Shown one piece after another: positions 20,354-31,333 of a stretch of DNA of 64,000 nucleotides (positions are counted from its first letter, which is position 1; each line of letters begins with the position of its first letter). This DNA comes from a bacterium. GTDB taxonomy: Bacteria; Vulcanimicrobiota; Vulcanimicrobiia; Vulcanimicrobiales; Vulcanimicrobiaceae. Below the pieces are notes generated by a model. That model saw nothing but the letters and a program-made list of their open reading frames with translations. It had not been told where the DNA came from and did no database searches. The DNA lies in contig JAJYCL010000005.1 in the NCBI GenBank assembly GCA_021778415.1, positions 50,451-114,450 on the forward strand, given 5' to 3'. The position numbers and the translations under genes are program-made.

Positions 20354-22175
20354 CCTTGCGGCGACGCTCGCGCTTCTCGCGCTGAGCCTTGCCCCGGCGC
20401 AGGTCCTTGCGCAGACGACACCCACCTATGTGTTTTCCGGATACGCCGTTGGCTTTGCGCACTTCGATGAACGTTTCGGCACTCGTGCCATTGCCATCGA
20501 TGATTCCGGTTTAGCTGCGCTCCTCTATCGCCTCCACGCAAGTCTTACATGGAAGCCCGGCGCGAGATCGGCTCTGATTACGACATCGCAGCCATTGGTG
20601 GTGAGTTTTACTGCGGGTGATGCGAACTACAATTCGGGGAACATTGTCGCCACGGCAAAAGCTGCGCCATATTTTGTCGGCCGTACACTCTACGTTCCGT
20701 TGGACGCGCTCCTTACCGCGCTCTATCTCAAGCCCGTCGTTTCGGGCGCGATGACGTATTTGCAGCCGCAGATCGGGTCGCTCGATTTGCAAGCAAAAGG
20801 CGCAATAACCAGAGTGACGGCGTTTTCCAGTATTCGCTTGCAGCCACGATTACTCGAGCGATTGCCGACTGCGATGGCCTATGCGTTCGACGGTGTCGGA
20901 ACGAGCCTTGTCGGTACGCACGTGTCGCATTTGCCCGGCTTGCGAGCCGTCACCGTGGTGCAACGTGGTACGCCGACGAATCCCGTGACGATTGTTCGCT
21001 TAGAACTTGCTCCGGGCGCCAGCACAACCGCGCCGAGTAGCGACGATGGCCGCGATGCCGTTCTTTCGGTTGCCACGGCTGCTGCGGCTCCTAGCGTCGC
21101 GGCCGTCACAGCACCGAGCGCGCAACCGGCAAGCTCATCGCTCACGGCAGCCGTGACCGGTGTGAATGGGCTCAATGAGCCGACAGGATATGCGATGCTG
21201 ATTCGCGTCGCTGGAAATGCATCGTACGAATGGCATCGATTGCGCCCACCGGATAATCGCTTTTGGGTTGATATTCATCACGCGCAACTGCAGATGGCTC
21301 CGGCCGATTACGGCGGGGCTGGCGATGTGCAAACGATTCGGGTCCGCCAAGTCGATCCGCAAACGGTGCGCGTTGCGTTATCCTTGGATGGAGAGAAACA
21401 GATCACGGTAGCGCCAAGCCCCGAGGGCGTCACGGTGATGATTGCTCATCAGGATGCGCTGGCCGACGATCCGCATTCGGGTGTCGGCCCCATCGGCAAT
21501 CCGGGAAGCGGCATTGCGATGGTGACACCCGCTCCGTTGACGCCGGAGCAGCCATGGAAATTCGGGTATATGGCGCGCAATCCGCGATTGATCGTGATCG
21601 ATCCTGGGCACGGTGGCAGTGATCGTGGCACGGTTCGGCATGGCGTTTCGGAAGCGTCGTTGACGCTCGATATGGCCCATCGCCTGCGCGATATTCTTGT
21701 CTCGCGCGGCTGGCAAGTGCTGCTCACGCATACCACCGATGTCGATGTTTATGGTCCTGATGCGTCGGCCCATGATGAATTGCAAGCGCGCGACGATATC
21801 GCAAATAAAAACGGTGCGCGCCTCTTTATTTCCGTTCACGTCAATGCTTTTATCAACGACGGCCCGTCCGGAACCACCACCTATTACGCAAAATCGACGG
21901 ACCTCACCCTTGCTCGCGATATCCAAGCCGAACTCGCCGCACGCTTGGGAACGAAAAATGACGGCGTTATTAAGAGTCGTTTCTACGTGCCGCTTCACGC
22001 ATTGATGCCGGCCGTATTGGTCGAAACGGCATTTCTTTCCAATCCGTCGGATTTTGCAAAATTGACCGATCCGCAATGGCGTCAGCTAGTTGCTCAGGCA
22101 ATGGCCGATGGCGTGGCGGATTACGCCGGGCCGCCGCCACCGCTCGCTTCACCAGCGCAAGGCGATACGCCATAA
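20316..22175 (+). CDS. N-acetylmuramoyl-L-alanine amidase (Amidase_3) with AMIN-like domain
   Basis: This periplasmic zinc amidase cleaves the bond between MurNAc and the stem peptide. I choose TTG 20316 because it has GGGAGG five bases upstream and opens a signal peptide (SLAATLALLALSLAPAQVLAQ region). The ATG-like 20280 start has no site. Residues about 35-190 resemble a copper-amine-oxidase-N type wall-binding domain, about 280-385 an AMIN-like beta domain, and about 430-605 the catalytic domain. Zinc ligands and catalytic Glu are visible: DPGHGGSDRG, the Glu of SEASLTLDMAHRL, ISVHVNAF and LVETAFLSN. A Thr/Ala/Ser/Pro-rich linker lies in the middle. Its partner genes (GerMN upstream, murI directly downstream) are all wall-related. 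Confidence 0.92.
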   Translation: MNSINRCIARIGSLAATLALLALSLAPAQVLAQTTPTYVFSGYAVGFAHFDERFGTRAIAIDDSGLAALLYRLHASLTWKPGARSALITTSQPLVVSFTAGDANYNSGNIVATAKAAPYFVGRTLYVPLDALLTALYLKPVVSGAMTYLQPQIGSLDLQAKGAITRVTAFSSIRLQPRLLERLPTAMAYAFDGVGTSLVGTHVSHLPGLRAVTVVQRGTPTNPVTIVRLELAPGASTTAPSSDDGRDAVLSVATAAAAPSVAAVTAPSAQPASSSLTAAVTGVNGLNEPTGYAMLIRVAGNASYEWHRLRPPDNRFWVDIHHAQLQMAPADYGGAGDVQTIRVRQVDPQTVRVALSLDGEKQITVAPSPEGVTVMIAHQDALADDPHSGVGPIGNPGSGIAMVTPAPLTPEQPWKFGYMARNPRLIVIDPGHGGSDRGTVRHGVSEASLTLDMAHRLRDILVSRGWQVLLTHTTDVDVYGPDASAHDELQARDDIANKNGARLFISVHVNAFINDGPSGTTTYYAKSTDLTLARDIQAELAARLGTKNDGVIKSRFYVPLHALMPAVLVETAFLSNPSDFAKLTDPQWRQLVAQAMADGVADYAGPPPPLASPAQGDTP

Positions 22176-22919
22176 ATGATCGGATTTTTCGATTCCGGAC
22201 TGGGCGGCCTGACCGTCCTGCGTCGTGTGCGCGCGCTCTTGCCCCATCACGATGCAGTGTTTCTTGCGGATCAAAAGCACGTTCCCTACGGTGATCGCGA
22301 CGATGCCGATTTACATCGGCTCTTAAGCGCGAATATCGCCTGGTTGGATGCGCAAGGTTGCGATGTGGTGGCGATGGCGTGTAATACATCCTGCGCCGTT
22401 GCGCAATCGTTGGGTTGGCCAACCTCTCGGGCCTTAGTGTTGGATCTCATCGAATCGGCCGCTATCGCCGTTTCGGATGCGGGCTTCGAGCGCGTCGGTG
22501 TCCTTGCGACGAGCGCAACCGTCCGGAGCGGTGCGTATACGACGACGCTCGGCCGTCATGCGCCACACGTGCGCGTGCATGAAGTTGCCGCACCGGCGCT
22601 GGTCCCACTCGTCGAAGCGGGGTTACTCGATTCGCCGGAAGCGCGAGCTGCCGTTGCTGCAGCCTGCGCTGAATTGCCGACGGATATCGATGCGGTCATC
22701 TTAGCCTGTACGCATTTCCCCTATCTCGACGCTCATTTTGCTGCCAGCTTGGGGCCGTCGGTCGCACGGATCGATCCCGCCTATGAGCAAGCCGGTCGCA
22801 CCGCAGCGGTCGTTGCTTCGCGAGGTGTGCAACCGGGAAACGGAACGCTTCGAACGGAGACGACCGGCGATGATCGCACCGCGCTTGATCGCGCCGTACG
22901 GGAACTGCTAGGCGAGTAG
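22176..22919 (+). CDS. murI: Glutamate racemase
   Basis: MurI makes D-glutamate for peptidoglycan by two-base racemisation. The 247-residue product has both catalytic cysteines: Cys69 in MACNTSC and Cys178 in LACTHFPYL with His180. The N-terminal [11 protein letters not shown] substrate loop and the VPYGDRD motif are present. The ATG directly follows the stop of the amidase gene, so translation is coupled. The 3' end overlaps the convergent chemoreceptor-like gene by 12 bases. Length and motifs are normal. Confidence 0.96.
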   Translation: MIGFFDSGLGGLTVLRRVRALLPHHDAVFLADQKHVPYGDRDDADLHRLLSANIAWLDAQGCDVVAMACNTSCAVAQSLGWPTSRALVLDLIESAAIAVSDAGFERVGVLATSATVRSGAYTTTLGRHAPHVRVHEVAAPALVPLVEAGLLDSPEARAAVAAACAELPTDIDAVILACTHFPYLDAHFAASLGPSVARIDPAYEQAGRTAAVVASRGVQPGNGTLRTETTGDDRTALDRAVRELLGE

Positions 22920-25541
22920 GGCGCGTCGCTCCCGGTCGAGTTCGACGGTAACGCCAACTGCGCGACGGCTCTCAACGGCTCGCGTTTCTACGAGCGTCGA
23001 CATCTGCGCGTAATCACCGGACATTGCATGGGCGCGCTGCGCTTCATCGTTTGCTGCGCTCTCGGCTTCGTCGAGTGCGGCTTGCGATGAGCGAGCAAAC
23101 GCATCGATGCGGCCAAACGCTTCCACGGCTGCATGCGCTTGGCGCGAACTCATCTCGGCTTTGGCGACGCCGGTTCCAATGGCGACGGCGGCGGTCTTGC
23201 CGCGATCTCCAAGATCGGCGAGAACCGTGCGAATTTCAACGGTTGAGGCCTTGGTTTTATCGGCCAAACCGCGCACCTCGCCGGCTACGACGTTAAAGCC
23301 CTTGCCGTGATCTCCGGCACGGGCCGCTTCGATGGCGGCGTTAAGCGCGAGCAAATTCGTCTTATCGGAAACGGAGCGCACGAGCGCGATAATTTCAACG
23401 ATCTGCTTCATCGATTTCGCGAATTGATCGAGGGCATCGCGGCTTTGCAGAGCCATTGTCGAGAGTTGTTCGATGGTCGCGATAAGATGCGAAACGGTGC
23501 CGCGCATCGTTTCGACTTGTGGAAGCACATCGTCGAAACGCCGGCGGACACTGGCAAATTGATCGGCAAAGCCGGCATTCGAGACGTTCAGACGCGTCGA
23601 TTCACCGGCTAAATTGCGTAGCTGCATGCTTTGGGCATTCGATTGCGTTCCGATGAGGTCGACTGTCGTGCGCACGCGAGTGACCGACTCGTCGATTGCG
23701 CGGACGACGTCCTCGAAAGAGAACGATCGTGCATGCGTACGATCGAACGTGCGATCCGGACGCCACGATTGCAGATTGCGCGAGACCAAGAGCGCATAGA
23801 TCTCTTCGGGGAACAGCGGTTCCATACGCTCCCAAACAAAGCGCGAGGCATTCACGAATGCCTCATGCTCATCATCGGAAAGCTCATGGACGTCGAGGCG
23901 TTTGCGAAGGTGTTCGAGTGCCTGCGCCTCCTCCTGCGCGGCAATCGAGCGGTGCATCTCGGTGGCTTCGGCGAATAGCCCGGCGAGCGTATCGCGATCA
24001 TTTTCCGGCAACCCGGATAAGCGCTCGTTGTTGGCTAAAACGATCTGCGTATTATAGGTGTGCGCCGTGAGCGTAAGATATTTTTGCGCCTCGTCGAGAC
24101 GCGCTCCGACGATGTTCGCCAGCGGATTTTCTTGTGCATCGACATCGCCATCGAGGAGCGCCTGACGCAATCGTTCGAAACCGATGACACGCGGGGATGC
24201 CCCGAGGGCGTGCATGAGCGCAAGGTAGACGACGGAATCCTGAATCCGAATGCGCATTTTGCGACAATCTTCGGGTGTACGAATCGGGCGTACCGAATTC
24301 GTGAAATGGCGCATGCCATTTTCGAAAAACGCCATTCCGACAAGGCCGAATGGCGCAAACGATTCGAGGATATGTTCGCCGAGCGGACCGTCGAGCAAAC
24401 GATGGGCTTCGTCGCGATCTCGAAAAACAAACGGTAGATCCAGAACCTGGGCGAGCGGTAGGAGTGCGCCGGAGACGAACGTGGTGACGGAGACCATATC
24501 GAGTTCGCCCGAGCGCACGCGAAGCAACTCCTCGAATTCACTGCCTCCGGTAAACGGTGCCTCAAGCTCAAGGCTTACGCGCCCTTGCGTTGCTTCCGGC
24601 AAACGGGCGGCGATATATTCCCACGCGCGAACCGGCGGGTATCCGCGCGGAAGCAGCGTTGCCGCACGCAAAACGGTTTGCTCGCGCTGCGTGGTAATGC
24701 GACGGCGAGAGAGATAATCGATTTCGGCACCGTAGTACGCGAGACGTTGCGTCGCAAAGGCCGATTCGAGGGCTTCGCGGCCTTGCTCGGCCGCTGCCGT
24801 CGCGAGAACATCCGTTTCGCGGCGCATCTTTACTGCGGCATTGCTGTGTTCGTGACCGGCTGCCACGGCTTGATCGATCGCAACGGAAAGATCGGCGGCG
24901 AGTTCGGCGATTTCGGCAAGCGAGGCGCGCGCGGAATCGGCGAGCGGTGCCGATTCTGCGGAGCGAGTGGCGTTCGTGCGGACGGCGGCGATGGTCTCTT
25001 CGGCTTCGCGTTGCACATCGACGACAAGGCGTTTAATTTCGCTCGTCGATTCGCTCGTCGTTTTTGCCAGGCGGCCGACCTCACCGGCGACGACGGCAAA
25101 GCCGAGCCCATGTTGACCTGCGCGCGCGGCTTCGATGGCCGCGTTGAGTGCAAGGAGCTGTGTTTCGTCGGAAACTTCTTCGACGAATTCGGTCATGCGG
25201 CCGATCTCGCGCATCAGGCGACCGAAATCGTCCATGGCATCGGCGGTCGCGGCGGAGAGTTCGGCGAGTTGTTGGACGGAGGTAAAGAGCGCCTCGACGA
25301 CTTCAAACGAATTGCCGAGATCTTTGGATGCCGAACGCGCTTCCGTTTGCGCGTGCACGAGCCGTTGCGCAGTCTCTTGCGATTGCTTTGCGAGAATACC
25401 CGCGGATTCGGAAAGCGCGACCATGAGCGTGGTCTGTTCTTGGGCATCGGCTGCGATGGATTCGGAGGTCTCTCGAACCGCTTGCACGGCTTTGCCGAGA
25501 TTCTCGGAAAAACGGTCGAGGCGGCGGTCGCGTGAATCCAT
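22908..25541 (-). CDS. Cytoplasmic double chemoreceptor with a central TRAP-type (DctP) solute-binding domain
   Basis: The 877-residue product has three parts. Residues about 1-285 are a complete MCP signalling hairpin with tip [14 protein letters not shown] at 129-142, followed by [13 protein letters not shown]. Residues about 287-590 match the DctP family of TRAP solute-binding proteins: [51 protein letters not shown] around Arg430/432 (where the family's carboxylate-binding Arg sits), [10 protein letters not shown] and [12 protein letters not shown]. Residues about 605-877 are a second hairpin with tip [14 protein letters not shown] at 730-743. There is no signal peptide or membrane helix, so the sensor should be cytosolic. 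I start at ATG 25541, which overlaps the upstream stop (TAATG); the longer frame runs into the PAP2-like gene. No cheA, cheW or TRAP permease gene is nearby. The domain calls are firm; the mode of action is inference. Confidence 0.9.
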   Translation of the reverse strand: MDSRDRRLDRFSENLGKAVQAVRETSESIAADAQEQTTLMVALSESAGILAKQSQETAQRLVHAQTEARSASKDLGNSFEVVEALFTSVQQLAELSAATADAMDDFGRLMREIGRMTEFVEEVSDETQLLALNAAIEAARAGQHGLGFAVVAGEVGRLAKTTSESTSEIKRLVVDVQREAEETIAAVRTNATRSAESAPLADSARASLAEIAELAADLSVAIDQAVAAGHEHSNAAVKMRRETDVLATAAAEQGREALESAFATQRLAYYGAEIDYLSRRRITTQREQTVLRAATLLPRGYPPVRAWEYIAARLPEATQGRVSLELEAPFTGGSEFEELLRVRSGELDMVSVTTFVSGALLPLAQVLDLPFVFRDRDEAHRLLDGPLGEHILESFAPFGLVGMAFFENGMRHFTNSVRPIRTPEDCRKMRIRIQDSVVYLALMHALGASPRVIGFERLRQALLDGDVDAQENPLANIVGARLDEAQKYLTLTAHTYNTQIVLANNERLSGLPENDRDTLAGLFAEATEMHRSIAAQEEAQALEHLRKRLDVHELSDDEHEAFVNASRFVWERMEPLFPEEIYALLVSRNLQSWRPDRTFDRTHARSFSFEDVVRAIDESVTRVRTTVDLIGTQSNAQSMQLRNLAGESTRLNVSNAGFADQFASVRRRFDDVLPQVETMRGTVSHLIATIEQLSTMALQSRDALDQFAKSMKQIVEIIALVRSVSDKTNLLALNAAIEAARAGDHGKGFNVVAGEVRGLADKTKASTVEIRTVLADLGDRGKTAAVAIGTGVAKAEMSSRQAHAAVEAFGRIDAFARSSQAALDEAESAANDEAQRAHAMSGDYAQMSTLVETRAVESRRAVGVTVELDRERRALLA

Positions 25542-26176
25542 TAAAAACTTACCAAATGAAAAGCGTAGAATAAGGCATAGACGCTCCCTATTGCCAGCGC
25601 ACAACCGGCGATTACCTGCATAACCGTGTGTGCTCTGAGATAGACGCGGGCCCATCCAACCATCGGAATGAGAACGAAAAATGGTAGCGGTGCTCGTCCG
25701 TAGAGAAACGTCAGGACGACGAGCGGTGCCGTAATACCCAAGGCATGCGTGCTGATCTTCCAGTACCGGGTAATGTACTGCACGACGACCGTTGAAAGCG
25801 TGTAGCCGGCCATAGTTGCGACCAACAAGAGCGGGGCGTGAACGAGCCAAAGGACGGCCGTTCCAACGAGATAGAAAATGACGAATGAGAAGAAGACGGA
25901 TTCGCGTTCGTGACGCTGCGACATATCGAGATCGCTGACGCGGTCGCTTGCATAGAGCCAGAACACATACAGCATCGGTCCGATGGATGTAAAGAACGTC
26001 GAGATGAAGAGCAGGCGCCAGAAATCGACGATGCTCGTCGATTTGAGCAGCGCAAGGACGACAAAAAGCGCAAGCGCAGTCAGGAACGGGTTGAAGATCG
26101 TGGAGATGATGCGAGCCAGGTCGCGCCAGATGTCGCGCCGACGAAGCTGCACTACCTGGATAGTCGGGTCGTACAC
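25541..26176 (-). CDS. PAP2-like membrane phosphatase
   Basis: The 211-residue product has about six membrane segments and degenerate versions of the three PAP2 phosphatase motifs: [11 protein letters not shown] (RxxR-type motif 1 region, near 87), KISTHALG (like the SGH motif 2, near 140) and [16 protein letters not shown] (like the SRxxxxxH motif 3, near 175). In PAP2 enzymes these residues hydrolyse lipid phosphates. The substitutions make activity uncertain, although the two histidines are kept. The start is GTG 26176. Its stop overlaps the start of the double chemoreceptor gene (TAATG), so the two are made together and may cooperate. Confidence 0.75.
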   Translation of the reverse strand: MYDPTIQVVQLRRRDIWRDLARIISTIFNPFLTALALFVVLALLKSTSIVDFWRLLFISTFFTSIGPMLYVFWLYASDRVSDLDMSQRHERESVFFSFVIFYLVGTAVLWLVHAPLLLVATMAGYTLSTVVVQYITRYWKISTHALGITAPLVVLTFLYGRAPLPFFVLIPMVGWARVYLRAHTVMQVIAGCALAIGSVYALFYAFHLVSF

Positions 26177-26279
26177 CTTGGCGATGCTAGACCCCGCAAA
26201 CCACAGCTTCCTGCCGCGAGTTCATAGATAGGCAAGAAGCCGGGGGCGAAATGCCCTCTGGCGAATCCTTGGAGGCCCT

Positions 26280-28181
26280 ATGATTATCGATCGTGTGAAC
26301 TCGCCTGCCGACGTAAAAGCTCTTACGAGGCCGCAACTCGATGCCTTGGCCCGCGAGATCCGCGATCTGCTGGTCGTGACCTGTGCTCGCAATGGCGGAC
26401 ACCTAGCGCCGAATCTCGGCGTGGTGGAGTTGACGATTGCGCTGCATCGGCTACTCGATTTGCCAACCGATAAGATCGTCTGGGATGTCAGCCATCAGGC
26501 CTACGTCCATAAAATTTTAACGGGCCGGCGAGATCGCTTTCCGACGATTCGCAAAGGCGGCGGACTCTCCGGATTTTCGATGCGGAGTGAATCCGAGTAC
26601 GATAGTTTTGGCGCGGGGCATGCGTCGACATCCGTTTCCGCCGCGTTGGGAATGGCGATTGCTCGCGACCTAGCCGGGGGGCGTTCGCGCATTGTTGCTG
26701 TTCTTGGCGACGGCGCGCTGACCGGCGGGTTAGCGTATGAAGCGCTCAATAACGCCGGGCATCTGCGTTCGAATCTCGTCGTCGTGCTCAACGATAACGA
26801 AATGTCGATTGCCCCGAATGTCGGTTCCATCGCCTCGTATCTTTCTGTGCTGCGGAGTCAACCGCTGGCAAATTTTGCGCGCGAAAAAGCCAAGGGCATG
26901 TTAGGTCACGTTCCCTTCGGCGGAACCGCGAAAAAAGCATTAGCGACGGCGGAAGTTGCGGCGATGCGTTTTGTCTCGCCGGCCGAAAAAACCGCAGTCA
27001 TCTTTGAAGAACTCGGTTTTCGCTACATGGGGCCCGTCGATGGGCACAATCTCGATGCGCTCGATCACGCGCTGCAAACGGCGTTGGGCACCGAAGGCCC
27101 GGTCTTGGTTCACGTTCGCACGATCAAGGGCAAAGGGTATGAGCCGGCGGAAAACGATGCGCGGACATTTCATGGATGCGGTTCCTTCGATGTGGAAAAT
27201 GGCAAACTTGAAACGAAGCCGGGCACGAAGCCGACGTTCTCCGACGCTTTTGGCGATGCGCTCAGCGCGGTGGCTACGCGCGATGCACGCGTTATCGGCA
27301 TCACCGCGGCGATGCCGGACGGAACCAAGCTTTCTAAATTTGCCAAGGCCCATCCGAAACGCTATTTCGATGTCGGGATTGCCGAGGCGCACGCCGTGTG
27401 TTTTGCCGCCGGCGCGGCGAGTTCGGGCCTGCGTCCGGTGTGCGCCATCTATTCGACGTTCTTGCAACGTGCCTACGATCAAGTCGTTCACGATGTCTGC
27501 GTGCAGAATCTTCCGGTGATTCTGTGTATGGATCGCGCCGGATTTGTCGGCGACGACGGGCCGACGCATATGGGCCTCTACGACGTTGCCTACCTGCGAA
27601 CATTACCGAACATCACGATCATGGCTCCGCGCAGCGAGGCCGAACTCGAACCGATGCTCGAGCATGCGCTCGCGCTCGGCACGCCGGTGGCGATTCGCTA
27701 TCCGCGCGGGTCGTCGGGGCGCGGCGGCATCGACGCTCCAGCGGCAATCGTGCAGGGAAAAGCCGAAATTCTGCGCCGCGGCTCTCGCGTTGCCATTCTG
27801 GCCCTGGGAAACGCCGTCGACGTCGCTTTGGACGCCTATGAGCTGTTGGCTTCAGGTGAATGGGGCCGTGCAACGGTGCTTCCGACGGTCGTCAGCGCGC
27901 GCTTCGTGCGTCCGTTCGACGATGCACTGCTGGCGGAGCTTGCGACCGACCACGACCTCGTCGTGACGCTGGAGGAACATTCGCTCCCCGGCGGGTTTGG
28001 CTCGGCGGTCTTGGAATCGATCTCGGATCAGGGATTGCCGCTTCGCGTCGAGCGTATCGGGGTCCCAGCCGAGCTTGTCCAGCACGAAACCCAAGGTGCC
28101 CAGCGAGCCGCCATCGGCCTCTCTGCCGAGCGATTAGCGGCGAGACTGAGTCCTGTCCTTGTGGATGGAGTCGCCTCGTGA
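26280..28181 (+). CDS. dxs: 1-deoxy-D-xylulose-5-phosphate synthase
   Basis: Dxs is the thiamine-diphosphate enzyme that condenses pyruvate and glyceraldehyde-3-phosphate in the first step of the MEP isoprenoid pathway. The 633-residue product is full length. Visible are GGHLAPNLGVVELTIALH near 40, VWDVSHQAYVHKILTGRR, the ThDP/Mg-binding GDGALTGGLAYEALNNAG (near 150-170, ending with NDNEMSIAPNVG), the pyrimidine-domain DVGIAEAHAV glutamate near 365, and the C-terminal transketolase domain. The ATG at 26280 has GGAGG at ideal distance. It starts a four-gene unit with secG and two ABC ATPases, with the last genes only 6 bases apart. Confidence 0.96.
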   Translation: MIIDRVNSPADVKALTRPQLDALAREIRDLLVVTCARNGGHLAPNLGVVELTIALHRLLDLPTDKIVWDVSHQAYVHKILTGRRDRFPTIRKGGGLSGFSMRSESEYDSFGAGHASTSVSAALGMAIARDLAGGRSRIVAVLGDGALTGGLAYEALNNAGHLRSNLVVVLNDNEMSIAPNVGSIASYLSVLRSQPLANFAREKAKGMLGHVPFGGTAKKALATAEVAAMRFVSPAEKTAVIFEELGFRYMGPVDGHNLDALDHALQTALGTEGPVLVHVRTIKGKGYEPAENDARTFHGCGSFDVENGKLETKPGTKPTFSDAFGDALSAVATRDARVIGITAAMPDGTKLSKFAKAHPKRYFDVGIAEAHAVCFAAGAASSGLRPVCAIYSTFLQRAYDQVVHDVCVQNLPVILCMDRAGFVGDDGPTHMGLYDVAYLRTLPNITIMAPRSEAELEPMLEHALALGTPVAIRYPRGSSGRGGIDAPAAIVQGKAEILRRGSRVAILALGNAVDVALDAYELLASGEWGRATVLPTVVSARFVRPFDDALLAELATDHDLVVTLEEHSLPGGFGSAVLESISDQGLPLRVERIGVPAELVQHETQGAQRAAIGLSAERLAARLSPVLVDGVAS

Positions 28182-28227
28182 TACAATCCGCCCCGTTGTC
28201 CACGCCTACTACGGAGCCAAACTCGCG

Positions 28228-28608
28228 TTGAATTTGCTGCTTGCCGCCGCCTCGCCGGTGCTTACGTCCCCCAAAGTGACCGTTACGACGGCACCTGCTG
28301 CCGTCCCGACGCCGCTTGTGCTCAATGCACCGCTCGTCACCGCACCGCAGACCTGGTCGCAACTCCATCACCTCGGATGGTTGACGCACACGGTCGCCGG
28401 CCTCTGTATCGCGTTCGCCGTCTCGCTGGTGATTTTGCTCGCGATTCAGACGACCAAGAACGAAGGGTTGACCGGTTCCATCGGCGGTCGCGTCGATTCC
28501 AATTATCGCGGGCGCATGGGTGGCGAAGAGCAACTCAAGCGGGCCACCGGCTTCGTTGCCGTCGGCTTTGTCGTCACCGCAGTTATCCTCGCCCTAACGG
28601 GAATCTAA
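28228..28608 (+). CDS. secG: Preprotein translocase subunit SecG
   Basis: SecG is the small accessory subunit of the SecYEG channel. The C-terminal two thirds fit the family: a membrane helix (HTVAGLCIAFAVSLVILLAIQ), a Gly-rich loop (TKNEGLTGSIGGR), and a second helix ending at the C terminus (FVAVGFVVTAVILALTGI). A Pro/Thr/Ala-rich N-terminal stretch precedes the first helix and includes a hydrophobic LNLLLAAA segment, which is unusual. The start is uncertain: TTG 28228 has GGAG about 11 bases upstream, while in-frame ATG 28159 or 28165 would overlap dxs and lack a site. The gene is 6 bases before the ABC ATPase gene. Confidence 0.8.
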   Translation: MNLLLAAASPVLTSPKVTVTTAPAAVPTPLVLNAPLVTAPQTWSQLHHLGWLTHTVAGLCIAFAVSLVILLAIQTTKNEGLTGSIGGRVDSNYRGRMGGEEQLKRATGFVAVGFVVTAVILALTGI

Positions 28609-28614
28609 CCGCGC

Positions 28615-29604
<990 letters not shown>

Positions 29605-29610
29605 GGAGTC

Positions 29611-30651
29611 ATGGACGCGAATACAGAAAAACTCGCCGCGCCGTTAGTTGAAGTCCGCGATCTCAAGAAATATTTTCCTATTCGTAAGGGCCTCTTTCCG
29701 CGCCACGTCGGCGATGTGAAGGCCGTCGATGGCGTTTCGTTCACCATTAATCGCGGTGAAACGCTAGGACTCGTCGGTGAATCGGGATCGGGCAAAACGA
29801 CGATCGGTCGCATGCTCCTGCGCTTGGTTCCGTCGACATCCGGCGAAATGAACTTCGACGGTCGCAACATCGTCACGCTCTCGAATCGCGATCTGCGCGG
29901 CCTCCGCCGCGAGATGCAAATCATTTTCCAGGATCCGTATGCCAGCTTAAATCCGCGCATGACCGTCGGCGAGATCGTCGGCGAACCGCTGCGCATACAT
30001 AAACTGGCAAGCGGAAAAGCGGTGAACGAGCGGGTCCAGGAATTGCTCCTGCTCGTCGGTTTGCAGAAGTACCATATCAATCGCTATCCGCATGAGTTCT
30101 CCGGCGGCCAGCGCCAGCGCATCGGCATTGCGCGGGCTTTGGCGGTGGAGCCGAAGTTCATCGTCTGCGATGAACCGGTGTCGGCTCTCGATGTGTCGAT
30201 TCAGGCGCAAGTGATCAATCTGCTTCAGGATCTCCAAGAGCGTCTCGGTCTGACGTACTTGTTTATTGCGCACGATCTCTCGGTGGTGCGTCATATCTCA
30301 ACGCGTGTCGCCGTGATGTATGTGGGCAAAATCATGGAGATTTCGGATCGGGATTCGCTCTACGCCAATCCGCTGCATCCGTACACGCAAGCCTTACTCT
30401 CGGCCATTCCGATTCCCGATCCGAGTGCCAAGCGCGGGCGTCGCGTGATTCTTCACGGCGATATTCCATCGCCCGTCAGCCCTCCGACGGGCTGCCGCTT
30501 TCATACGCGCTGCCCGATTGCAATGCCGATCTGCACGACGGATGAACCGGAGTTTCGCGAATTCGGCCCGGGGCATTTTGCCGCGTGTCACGCCGTCGAG
30601 CAGAATGGCGGCCAGCGGCCCGATCTGACATCGGGGCCGATACTTCTCTAA
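29611..30651 (+). CDS. Oligopeptide/dipeptide ABC transporter ATP-binding protein (OppF/DppF type)
   Basis: This is the partner ATPase of the preceding gene, 6 bases apart. The 346-residue product has an N-terminal [19 protein letters not shown] segment typical of OppF, Walker [24 protein letters not shown], signature [15 protein letters not shown], Walker [13 protein letters not shown], and [10 protein letters not shown]. The oligo_HPY tail holds [14 protein letters not shown] and a further Cys. Together the two would form the heterodimeric motor of an importer whose permeases must be encoded elsewhere. Transcription ends at the palindrome 30661-30689. Confidence 0.93.
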   Translation: MDANTEKLAAPLVEVRDLKKYFPIRKGLFPRHVGDVKAVDGVSFTINRGETLGLVGESGSGKTTIGRMLLRLVPSTSGEMNFDGRNIVTLSNRDLRGLRREMQIIFQDPYASLNPRMTVGEIVGEPLRIHKLASGKAVNERVQELLLLVGLQKYHINRYPHEFSGGQRQRIGIARALAVEPKFIVCDEPVSALDVSIQAQVINLLQDLQERLGLTYLFIAHDLSVVRHISTRVAVMYVGKIMEISDRDSLYANPLHPYTQALLSAIPIPDPSAKRGRRVILHGDIPSPVSPPTGCRFHTRCPIAMPICTTDEPEFREFGPGHFAACHAVEQNGGQRPDLTSGPILL

Positions 30652-30660
30652 ACAAAAGAC

Positions 30661-30689
30661 AAAAGGCAGTCGCGATGCGACTGCCTTTT
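30661..30689. terminator. Bidirectional intrinsic terminator
   Basis: AAAAGGCAGTCGC (30661-30673) and GCGACTGCCTTTT (30677-30689) form a perfect 13-bp stem with a 3-base loop. T runs follow the GC part of the stem on both strands; on the minus strand they continue as TTTTGTCTTTTGTTT. It serves the convergent oppF-like and histone-H1-like genes. Confidence 0.92.
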
Positions 30690-30715
30690 CGAATCAGGGC
30701 GTAACCGGGTTTCGG

Positions 30716-31156
30716 TTATGCTTTTTTCTTGCGGCCAGCGGCTTTTTTGCGCCCGCCGACTTTCTTGCGGCCCGCGGTGGCTTTTTTGCGACCGGCGGTT
30801 TTTTTGCGTCCTGCAGTTTTCTTCTTTGCAGTAGCTTTCTTGCGTCCGGCCGTTTTTTTGCGTCCTGCGGTTTTCTTCTTCGCAGTGGCTTTCTTGCGTC
30901 CGGCGGTCTTCTTGCGTCCTGCAGTTTTCTTCTTTGCAGTGGCTTTCTTGCGTCCGGCGGTTGCCTTCTTGCGTCCTACGGTTTTCTTTTTCGCAGTAGC
31001 TTTCTTGCGTCCGGCGGTTGCCTTTTTGCGACCGGCAGTTTTCTTACGGGTGGTGGTTGCTGCGGCTTTCTTACGGCCTGCAGTTTTGCGACGGGCCTTG
31101 CGACGAGGTTTCTTTTCCTCGGCAACGGTGCCGCCGTTGGTCATCATGTCGTCCAT
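30716..31156 (-). CDS. Lys/Arg-rich histone H1-like DNA-binding protein
   Basis: The 146-residue product consists almost entirely of Lys, Arg, Ala, Thr and Gly. After an acidic start (MDDMM to EEKK) it is built of AGRKK and ATAKKK units like the C-terminal tails of histone H1 and the bacterial HctB/AlgP/H1-like proteins. Such tails bind DNA without base preference and compact it. The ATG at 31156 has GGAGGAA. Codons differ between repeats, but the array is close to a 54-base period at 30773-30934. The gene ends at the shared terminator. An opposite-strand frame over the same DNA (30729-31229) is a product of the repeats, not a gene. Confidence 0.88.
   Translation of the reverse strand: MDDMMTNGGTVAEEKKPRRKARRKTAGRKKAAATTTRKKTAGRKKATAGRKKATAKKKTVGRKKATAGRKKATAKKKTAGRKKTAGRKKATAKKKTAGRKKTAGRKKATAKKKTAGRKKTAGRKKATAGRKKVGGRKKAAGRKKKA
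30773..30934 (-). repeat. Three 54-base tandem repeats within the H1-like gene
   Basis: Residues 75-92, 93-110 and 111-128 are three identical 18-residue units (KKKTAGRKKTAGRKKATA). A fourth, 19-residue variant precedes them at 56-74. Such arrays can change copy number by slippage or unequal recombination. Confidence 0.85.
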
Positions 31157-31333
31157 TCATTCCTCCTCGTCCCCCGGGGGACGATGTAAGCGAGTGGAAA
31201 CGCCATTCGGCGCTTTCCATAGACTATAAACGATTTTTGTCATTGTTGCAAATCGCGTAACAATGTACGCGCGTATATGCGCTCGCGCGGCCCATTGCAG
31301 CGGAGTGAAATTATGAAATTCTTACCGATTTCT

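Noticed and set aside
24585..25535. 316-codon plus-strand frame opposite the double chemoreceptor
   Set aside because: It mirrors the Ala-rich heptads of the real gene; Gly/Arg-rich translation without motifs.
26940..27569. 209-codon minus-strand frame inside dxs
   Set aside because: Antisense to a full-length conserved enzyme.
30729..31229. 166-codon plus-strand frame over the H1-like gene (AFLRPAVF repeats)
   Set aside because: It is the antisense reading of the KKTAGRKK repeats and has no start signals.
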